Shown here one piece after another: positions 1 to 7,100 of a stretch of DNA of 13,654 nt. A program made the translations under genes and the position numbers. The stretch comes from Planctomycetota bacterium (GTDB lineage: Bacteria > Planctomycetota > Planctomycetia > Planctomycetales > Planctomycetaceae). The notes beneath the pieces were generated by a model. The model saw only the letters and a program-made list of their open reading frames with translations, was not told the DNA's origin and did not search any database. The DNA lies in assembly GCA_027622115.1 (NCBI GenBank), contig JAQBZS010000073.1:1-13654 (forward strand), given 5' to 3'. The stretch's first letter is position 1. Each line of letters begins with the position of its first letter.

Positions 1-282
1 AACAAAGAGGCCAATCCTGTTCCTTCCCAAGATGTGTCCGGCACGGACTGAAATGCTTTGAACCACCCGCCCCCAGCCACCGCTTGCACGAAACCTGCGC
101 CAAAGAATTCGTCAGTCAAGAGCGAGTTTTCAACACCCTAGAGTCAGACCCCTTATTTCAGATAGCTTCTAGAGCAGGCTCTTGAACGGCTTTGCTGACT
201 TCCATTCACTGAATGCGCCCAGTCGTCAATCAAAAATCAAAAATCGTAAATCGTAAATCGTAAATCGTAAAGCCAATCGCCA
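1..282. other. Leader/intergenic region, no supported gene
   Basis: I see no convincing gene here. Frame 1 is open from the window edge to a TGA at 49-51 and could be the last 16 codons of an upstream gene, but nothing in it is recognisable. Frame 3 is open to about 184 without a recognisable protein. The segment around 140-160 (GAGTCAGACCCCTTATTTCA) resembles the GGGGTCWGAC-type ends that I associate with dispersed REP/RAYT-like elements, but no partner copy or transposase gene is visible. The last 55 bases hold the 7-bp tandem repeat annotated separately. No clear promoter was found. Confidence 0.5.
228..272. repeat. 7-bp tandem repeat (CAAAAAT/CGTAAAT units)
   Basis: Six head-to-tail 7-bp units follow a partial one. 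Two read CAAAAAT (231-244), three read CGTAAAT (245-265) and the last is CGTAAAG (266-272). The array ends 10 bases before the ATG at 283, so it lies in the presumed 5' leader of the first gene. The CAAAAAT units are the reverse complement of the ATTTTTG phase of the array at 11316-11343, so the window carries two members of one repeat family in opposite orientation. Confidence 0.85.
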
Positions 283-801
283 ATGGAAGTAAGATTCGAG
301 TGTCCGGTCTGCGGTATCCCGGTGTGCCACCCGCTCGATCAAGACACGAATTCGGTCGACTGCCCAGCCTGCGAGTGGAATCGCCCCATTCCGATCGACC
401 GGCTTTCAGAAAACGGACCGCGTCAATGTTTGGCCTGTGGATGTGGAGACCTTTGGCGACAGAAAGACTTTCCGCAAGCTCTCGGGCTAACAATGGTTGG
501 TCTCGGAGTGCTGCTCAGTACGATTGCCTGGGCAATGTATTTGCCGGAGTACGCGATTGGGGTGCTGATGGGCTTTGCGCTCGTGGATTTGCTGCTTTAC
601 ACTTTCATGCCCGACATGCTCGTTTGCTATCGGTGTTCCGCGCGATATCGCCACGCCGATCTCGGCGAAGATCCTCGACGATTTGACCTGGAAGTCGCCG
701 AACGTTATCGCCAGGAATCCATTCGCTTGGAAGAGTCGATTGCGGCGAAGGGTGCCGCTTCAAACGCGACCGACGCAGATCACGCCACAAAATCGCCGTG
801 A
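283..801 (+). CDS. Zinc-ribbon membrane protein of unknown function
   Basis: The 172-aa product is not recognised by name. It has two N-terminal zinc-ribbon-like knuckles, C7-x2-C10 with C27-x2-C30, and a further cluster C49-x2-C52-x-C54. Two hydrophobic helices follow at about 67-86 and 90-108, then a last pair, C115-x2-C118, directly after the second helix. The C-terminal tail (125-172) is charged and probably helical. The layout suggests a small membrane protein whose metal-binding ribbons sit on the same side of the membrane as both termini. There is no Shine-Dalgarno sequence before the ATG; the start is chosen because the CPVC motif follows at once and the reading frame has no better start. 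The gene ends 9 bp before the FAD/Fe-S oxidoreductase, so the two are probably co-transcribed. A role for the ribbons in protein contact or in metal supply to the oxidoreductase is speculation. Confidence 0.8.
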   Translation: MEVRFECPVCGIPVCHPLDQDTNSVDCPACEWNRPIPIDRLSENGPRQCLACGCGDLWRQKDFPQALGLTMVGLGVLLSTIAWAMYLPEYAIGVLMGFALVDLLLYTFMPDMLVCYRCSARYRHADLGEDPRRFDLEVAERYRQESIRLEESIAAKGAASNATDADHATKSP

Positions 802-810
802 AATAAAAAC

Positions 811-3798
811 GTGGATGAACGCCAAGCACGCATCTCCGAAGACCTCGCCGGATTATTCCGCGGTGAAATGCATTTTGACCCGCTGACCACGGTGATGTAC
901 GCCTGCGATGCCAGCCTGTATCAAATCAAACCCATCGGCGTGGCATGCCCGCGTGATCGAGAAGACGTTCAGGTGCTCGCCAAGTACGCCTTGGACACGC
1001 ACTTGCCGCTGATCCCGCGCGGTGCCGGCACCGGTGTCGCCGGATCCGCCATCGGCAGCGGGTTGGTCGTGGATTTTTCGCGGCACATGCGATCGATTGA
1101 ACGCATCGATGGAGACACGGCGCGCGTCCAGCCCGGCGTGGTTCTGGAACGGCTGAACCATCGGTTGCGCGAAGAAGGTCGGTATTTCGCCCCGGATCCG
1201 TCTAACGTCAATGTCACCACGGTCGGCGGCATGCTCGGCGTCGATGCAGCGGGTTCTCATTCATTGCGAGTCGGATCGACTCGGCACCATGTCGAGTCAT
1301 TGGAACTCGTGCTGGCCGGCGGTGAACGATTCGAAGCCCGTCGCGAATGGCTGGCATTTCGCCGTGCGGGCGACTACCTGGAACCGGAGATTGGCGAAGC
1401 ATCCGTGCGGAAGCGGCTGATCGTCAGCAGATTGGCCAAGTTGCTCGCCGATCAAAAGGAATTGATCCGAGACCGTCAGCCCACCGGCGTGCGAAATTCG
1501 TGCGGGTACTACTTACGCGGCGTGCTCGACGCGGAGCGGCTGAACCTGCCCAGGTTGCTCGTCGGTTCTGAAGGGACTCTGGGATTGTTCACGGCAGCGA
1601 CACTCCACACGTCCGAACTGCCGGCGTTTCGCGGCGTGGTGCTGTTGCTGTTTGGTGAACTGTCAGCGGCCGTGCGAGCCGTTCAAGTCATCGTGCCGCA
1701 ACAACCGAGTGCGTGTGACTTGCTGGATCGGCGAGTCTTGTCGCTGTCGTGTGAAGGCAATCCGGCGTTTCGCGAAATCGTTTCTCCGGCGGCCGAGGCG
1801 GCTTTGCTGGTCGAACAGACGGGATACAACGACCGACAAGTGCGTGATCGCTTGCGGATGGTTGTCGAAGCGGTGCGAGGCATCGAACCCACGGTCAGCG
1901 TGGCGGCGGATGCCTACACGCCGGACGATGTGGAATTCTTGTGGTCGTTGCCCAATTCGATTGTGCCGTTGTTGACCCGGTTAACTGGACAAACTCGACC
2001 GCTGCCGTTCGTGGAAGACATCGCGGTTCCACCCGAGGCACTCGAAGACTTTCTGGTTCAAGCCCAGCGGGTGTTCCAAAAGCACGATGTGACGGCGACG
2101 CTTTACGCGCATGCGGGCGCCGGACAGTTGCATCTGCGTCCGTTCATGCCGCCGCCAACTCCGCGCGACGTGGACGCTATGGAATCGCTTGCTGCGGATC
2201 TCTACGCGGTCGTGTTCAAGATGGGTGGAAGCATCAGTGGAGAACACGGGGACGGTCTGTCTCGCACGCGTTTTGTGAAACAACAATACGGGCCGTTGTA
2301 TGCGGTCTTTCAGCAGATCAAGGAAATCTTCGACCCCCATAATCTGATGAATCCCGGCAAAGTCATGGGTCAGGATCAACCGCTGATTCGTGACCACTTG
2401 CGTCCCATCGTCGCCACAGCCGCGACAACCGTTGGCACCGCCGCGAAGGAACCGGAAATCGTCGAATTGAAACTCAAATGGCAGTCCGCGGAATTCGCCG
2501 AAACGACGCAGTTGTGTAACGGCTGTGGCAACTGCAAGACGCAGTCGGAAGAAAGCCGGATGTGTCCGTTCTTTCGCATCGCACCCACCGAAGAAGCAGC
2601 ACCGCGCTCGAAGGCCAACGTGGCTCGCGGATTCTTGACGGGTGTGTTGGACGTCGATGAATTCTCGTCTCGGGAAATGAAACGGCTGGCCAATCTGTGC
2701 TTCAATTGCAAGCAGTGCCAGTTGGACTGTCCTTCAAAAGTCGACATCCCCGCATTGATGATCGAAGCCAAAGCGCAGTTCGTCGCGGCCAATGGACTCA
2801 GCGGGACCGACTGGATTCTGTCGCGCGGCCATTCCTTCGGGCGAGTAGGTTCGGCGACTTCACTGGCCGCGAATTGGGTGCTGGCCAATCCCGTGGCACG
2901 CTGGGTAATCGACAAGCTGTTCGGGATTGCTCGGGAGCGAAAACTGCCGCTGTTTGCTCGCCGGCCCTTCGTGCGAAGCGCCCGGAAGTATTGGCGTCGG
3001 CCGAAACCCGGTAAGAAGGATCGGCGAAAAACCGTCATCTACTTTGTGGATCATTTCGCCAATTTTCATGACACCGAATTGGCGGACGCGTTCGTGGCGA
3101 TCCTGGAACACAACCAGATTCCAATCCACGTGCCGCCGAATCAAACGGCATCCGGTATGGCCATGATTTCCGCCGGCGACCTGGACGCCGCTCGTGAATT
3201 GGCCGAACACAACGTGCGGGAATTGGCGGAACTGGCTCGCGAAGGGCATCCGATCGTTTGCACCGAACCCGCTGCGGCCCTGTGCTTGAAGGAAGAGTAT
3301 CCCAAATTGCTCGATCATCCCGACGTGGGCGTCGTGGCGGCGCAGGTCATGGAAGCCGGGGAGTTTCTGGCCGAGTTGAATGACAAAGGTCACCTGCGAA
3401 CGGATTTCTCGCCGCTCAATCTCACCGCTGGGTACCACCTGCCGTGTCACTTGAAGAAGCTGACGTTGGAATCGTCGCTAGCAAATCTGCTGTCTTTGAT
3501 ACCGGATTTCGACGTCCATAAAATCGAGAAAGGCTGTTCCGGAATGGCCGGTGCTTTTGGACTCGCACGAGACAACTTTCAAACGTCGTTGGAAATCGGT
3601 CGCGACTTGATGCTTCGCATGCGTGAACCGGATTTGCAAATCGGCGTGACCGAATGCAGCAGTTGCAAAATGCAGATGGAACAAGGCACCAGGACTCCCA
3701 CGCTGCATCCGTTGAAGCTGTTGGCATATTCCTACGGCTTGATGCCGATGATTCAACACAAGCTGCTTCCGTCTCGCAAGAAATTGATCGTGACATGA
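811..3798 (+). CDS. FAD-linked/Fe-S oxidoreductase, YdiJ (D-2-hydroxyacid dehydrogenase) type
   Basis: This 995-aa protein fuses a GlcD-like flavin half to a GlpC-like iron-sulfur half, as in E. coli YdiJ (about 1018 aa, linked to D-2-hydroxyglutarate oxidation). Residues about 36-270 form the PCMH-type FAD-binding domain, with the PRGAGTGVAG loop at 69-78. Residues about 280-520 form the FAD-oxidase C-terminal domain, with the SGEHGDG motif at 476-482. Two 4Fe-4S motifs follow: C569-x2-C572-x2-C575 with C585-P, and C630-x2-C633-x2-C636-x3-C640-P. The C-terminal cysteine-rich region has C879, GCSG at 908-911 and C949-x2-C952. The first cysteine-rich half lacks its cysteines (around 745-783), which I recall is also true of YdiJ. 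It probably oxidises a D-2-hydroxyacid and passes electrons through the clusters to a quinone or carrier; the exact substrate cannot be read from sequence. No membrane helix is seen. The start is GTG at 811, 9 bp after the previous stop; no ribosome-binding site is evident. The stop overlaps the next ATG. Confidence 0.93.
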   Translation: MDERQARISEDLAGLFRGEMHFDPLTTVMYACDASLYQIKPIGVACPRDREDVQVLAKYALDTHLPLIPRGAGTGVAGSAIGSGLVVDFSRHMRSIERIDGDTARVQPGVVLERLNHRLREEGRYFAPDPSNVNVTTVGGMLGVDAAGSHSLRVGSTRHHVESLELVLAGGERFEARREWLAFRRAGDYLEPEIGEASVRKRLIVSRLAKLLADQKELIRDRQPTGVRNSCGYYLRGVLDAERLNLPRLLVGSEGTLGLFTAATLHTSELPAFRGVVLLLFGELSAAVRAVQVIVPQQPSACDLLDRRVLSLSCEGNPAFREIVSPAAEAALLVEQTGYNDRQVRDRLRMVVEAVRGIEPTVSVAADAYTPDDVEFLWSLPNSIVPLLTRLTGQTRPLPFVEDIAVPPEALEDFLVQAQRVFQKHDVTATLYAHAGAGQLHLRPFMPPPTPRDVDAMESLAADLYAVVFKMGGSISGEHGDGLSRTRFVKQQYGPLYAVFQQIKEIFDPHNLMNPGKVMGQDQPLIRDHLRPIVATAATTVGTAAKEPEIVELKLKWQSAEFAETTQLCNGCGNCKTQSEESRMCPFFRIAPTEEAAPRSKANVARGFLTGVLDVDEFSSREMKRLANLCFNCKQCQLDCPSKVDIPALMIEAKAQFVAANGLSGTDWILSRGHSFGRVGSATSLAANWVLANPVARWVIDKLFGIARERKLPLFARRPFVRSARKYWRRPKPGKKDRRKTVIYFVDHFANFHDTELADAFVAILEHNQIPIHVPPNQTASGMAMISAGDLDAARELAEHNVRELAELAREGHPIVCTEPAAALCLKEEYPKLLDHPDVGVVAAQVMEAGEFLAELNDKGHLRTDFSPLNLTAGYHLPCHLKKLTLESSLANLLSLIPDFDVHKIEKGCSGMAGAFGLARDNFQTSLEIGRDLMLRMREPDLQIGVTECSSCKMQMEQGTRTPTLHPLKLLAYSYGLMPMIQHKLLPSRKKLIVT

Positions 3799-4040
3799 AA
3801 TTGAACGTGAAACTCTTCGCGCGAGCGAAAGACGTGGCGGGTGCAGACACGGTGGAAGTCGAACTTCCCGATCAGTCCACGGTGGGCGAGTTGCGGCAAG
3901 CGCTCACCGAACAATTCCCGGGACTTGGTCCAATCGCGGGGTCGCTGTTGATCGCGGTGGGAAATGACTACGCGGACGATTTCACGCCGCTGGTCGAGAC
4001 TTTGGACGTCGCCTGTTTCCCACCCGTCAGTGGCGGATGA
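3795..4040 (+). CDS. moaD: MoaD-like ubiquitin-fold protein (molybdopterin synthase small subunit)
   Basis: The 81-aa product has the MoaD/ThiS beta-grasp pattern: an N-terminal strand (MKLNVKLFARAKDVAG), the helix after STVGELRQAL, and a C-terminal segment CFPPVSGG ending in the diagnostic Gly-Gly. In molybdopterin synthase that terminus is adenylated and thiocarboxylated and donates sulfur to make the dithiolene of molybdopterin in complex with MoaE. The ATG overlaps the TGA of the upstream oxidoreductase (ATGA, 3795-3798), so translation is probably coupled. I prefer this start over upstream in-frame codons because it gives the normal family length. No moaE lies next to it in this window. 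A sulfur-carrier role in another pathway remains possible, but the PPVSGG-type tail fits MoaD best. Confidence 0.88.
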   Translation: MKLNVKLFARAKDVAGADTVEVELPDQSTVGELRQALTEQFPGLGPIAGSLLIAVGNDYADDFTPLVETLDVACFPPVSGG

Positions 4041-4137
4041 ACCGCGGTCATGAATGCTCAGCTCGGCAGGGAATCAGCCGCCACGCGCTAATTCTGGCGA
4101 CCGTGGATGACGAAGACTTACAAAGCATCCAGATTTC

Positions 4138-7100
4138 CTAATTTGGATACTTTCCTCGGAGTGCTTCGAAGAGGCGTTCCAGGGACTGGGCGAGCTGCGT
4201 GTTCGGCTTTAATCGCTGAAGATCCGACAAATGTTCGAGCACGCTGCCGCGTTCTCGTGGGGTCGAGTCGGCTTGAAAGACGGCGTCATAGTGTTCCTGA
4301 ATGGATTCCATCTCGGAATCCAAGTTTCCATCTACGATCGCGACGGCCAGCATCGCATCCGGTAGTGCCACTCGGTCCCAAAACTCCGCAGTCTCGGTTT
4401 CCGCTTGTCGCAGCGATCGAACCCCATCCTCGATCATCTTTCGCAAACGCGGTTCCTCAGTTTTGGTCGAGACTCGCAAGAGTTTCCCCAGCGTAATGGC
4501 ATTGATCGCCGAATACCGCTCGTCTCCTTTTTCCTTGACAGCAAGGTCGCTTGCTTCGAGGTAACGACTTCGAGAATCCTTCATATCCGCATTCCTTTGC
4601 TTGGCGTTCAAGGCAAAGGTTGCACGTTTCTTGTACAGGCTGCCGAATATCGAACTCAGTTCCGACGACTTGTCGTGAAACAACTCGAACTTCTCGAGTC
4701 GCGTCAGTGCGGATTTGAACAACTTGTCGATTTCGGTTTCCGAATCGTTTTCGGTCGCCGACGCTTTTTCGTTGCGGTGCATTCTTGTGGCCAAGCGCAC
4801 TTCAAGGTTTGAGATTTGCGCCACCAGCTCAATTGACGCATCTGCTCCGGATGCCTTTTCCGATTTCGAAAACCATCGGTGCGCTGTTTCGTAATCGCCA
4901 AGTTCGAAGTAGGCCTTGCCAAATCCAAACGTGACCGAAGCGCTCAACCAATCGTTCGAAGAAGTGGCCAGCTCGGCGAGTTCTTTCAGGCACTTTAGGC
5001 GGCAGACTTCCCAGGCCGGTGCGTTCTCTTGTCCGTAGGAATGTTTGGCCGACTCGGCAATCCGTCGGACTCGAACTTGCAATCCGCGTTCCGACGTGGC
5101 TCGTTCGCTGGAAGACGCGGCCTTTGTCAAACGAAATCCAGGATCGCCGTAGCACTGATAGGCTCCCCATGTGTTTGAATTTCCCTTGTTTTCAGACTTC
5201 ATTAGCTCGTTGCGAGCTGAATGCACTGCGTCGCCGAGATTCTTTCCGTCGAAGAGTGCCTGGTACAGCTTGATTGCAAACTGTTCTGCGGCTTGGTCTT
5301 CCACGCCCCAACCCGCCGCAATCACGGCCTTCACCCCGATTTTCATCAACTGAATGGAAATGCTGGCCGCAAGTTCGTTCCACGGTTGCTGCGCGGTCGA
5401 TTCGTCCGGCTTGAACGATTCGTCGGTCCGTCCCAGGTGGCAACAGTTCAAAAACACGAAGTCCGGAACGACGGAAAGTTTGCCGATTGTTTGAGCCGCG
5501 AGGAAGTAGTTTCCGTCGGTGTCGCTCCCGATGACCACTCCGCTCTCCTCTGGGTTTTCCTTCGTGTATTGGCCGTGAGCGGCAATGTGGACGATGCGGT
5601 ATTCGCGTTCGAACAAGGCATTCTCTATGTCGAGCCAACTTGGTGAATCCTGCTCCGTCGAGATGAGTGCCTTGACCTGATAGCCCTTCCGTTTGAACGT
5701 GTCCGCCACGCGGCGGGCTTCTCTTTGGGCGGATTCCAGGCGAGGCCAGGGCGGACAATCCGGATCCCCGATCACCAGCGCATGTGATCCTCGCGGGGTG
5801 TTAATGGTCTCGATCGGATGTTCGATGCGAAGTTGCCGCATCATGCCGGTGTGCTTAATGATCGGCACCAAGCGTCCTTCGCCATCCCGATAAGCCAGCA
5901 TTTCCCAAGGAATGACGGCCGACCTTTCATCCAGAACGAGCACGCGGTTTTCTCCATCCCGAAACTCTTCCTTGAACTCGTTGGGGATCAGTCGTTCAAA
6001 CAGCGTATTGCTGGTTTGGGTGAGTTCGGGAGTTGCAATGGCATCCCGGATCAACCCCATGATGTTGCGCTCTTGCAGATCCTCTTCATAAACCTCGACC
6101 CGCGAACGCCTTCCGAACGACGTGAATTCGAGCCGCGGCTTCCTCATCCAGTCCGCCGCCAACCGCCAGTCCTTGAGGACTTTTTCGCGTTCGGAATCGG
6201 ATCTCTCGTCGCCGCACTTTTGCAATTCCTCCACGAGCCGACTGTGTTCGTCAATGAGCCGATTGTGGTCGTCACGTGTCACGGATCGAATTTCCAGTCG
6301 AGACCACGAGCCCACGTCATAGTCCTCGCCCGGCGAGCCTTCTCGTCCGTCTTCGCCTTTCTTCATCACCGGAGCGGACTCCAACTGAACTCCAACGCGG
6401 TCGTCCGTCCAGATGCGATCCAAGACGGTGTCGATGGTCGCGAACGCCTTCAATGCTAGGTCGCGATAACGTTCCGTGAACTGAATGCCGCCAATCCGCA
6501 CATTCATGCCAAGGTTCTTGAGTATTGCGTTGGCTTCCAACGTCCCGTTGATGACGGCCGAAATGGAAGAGTCGACCGGCAGCCCATTTCCGTGGCTACC
6601 CAACAGGACCGTCGAGAAATCCACACAATGCTCGACGTCGGCCCCTTCGATCTTCTCGTCCAGCGTTTTGAGTGCGTAGGTCAAGACCCCGGACGTGACG
6701 GCCTGCATCAAGCGACGCGTCGTCAGTTCACCCGATTTCCCCATGCCGACAATGATCGCTCCCGGCGGTTCGCATTCCGGCCCCGGAATAAACAGGCTCT
6801 GTGACGGGTGTTCCGGGTACTGCCGAATGGCGAGGCGTGTCGCGAGCAGGCCTCCGAATTGTTCGTCGATGGATTTCTCGGCTCCACCCAGCGGCGTGCC
6901 TTCATAGTGCCCCACCATCACGGGATGTTCGGATTCGCTGATGCTGCCATGCACAACTTCGATCCGTAGCGTCGTACCGTCCGTAGCGGCGGGTTGATGC
7001 TCGCCGCCCAGCGCGGCACGGACCAATTGGTGACCGGACGGAAAAAGCACCGGGTCGTCCATCGCGGCGACGTGGGGTGCATCAAATACCGACGGCTTCA

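Noticed and set aside
228..272. CRISPR array
   Set aside because: The units are 7 bp with no spacers, so this is a simple tandem repeat. No cas gene is present, and a CHAT domain alone does not imply a type III-E system.
4037..4141. 34-codon frame starting with an ATGA overlap on the moaD stop (MNRGHECSARQG...)
   Set aside because: The start geometry matches the operon, but the product is short, unlike MoaE or any known family, and overlaps the CHAT stop. A truncated third operon gene cannot be excluded.
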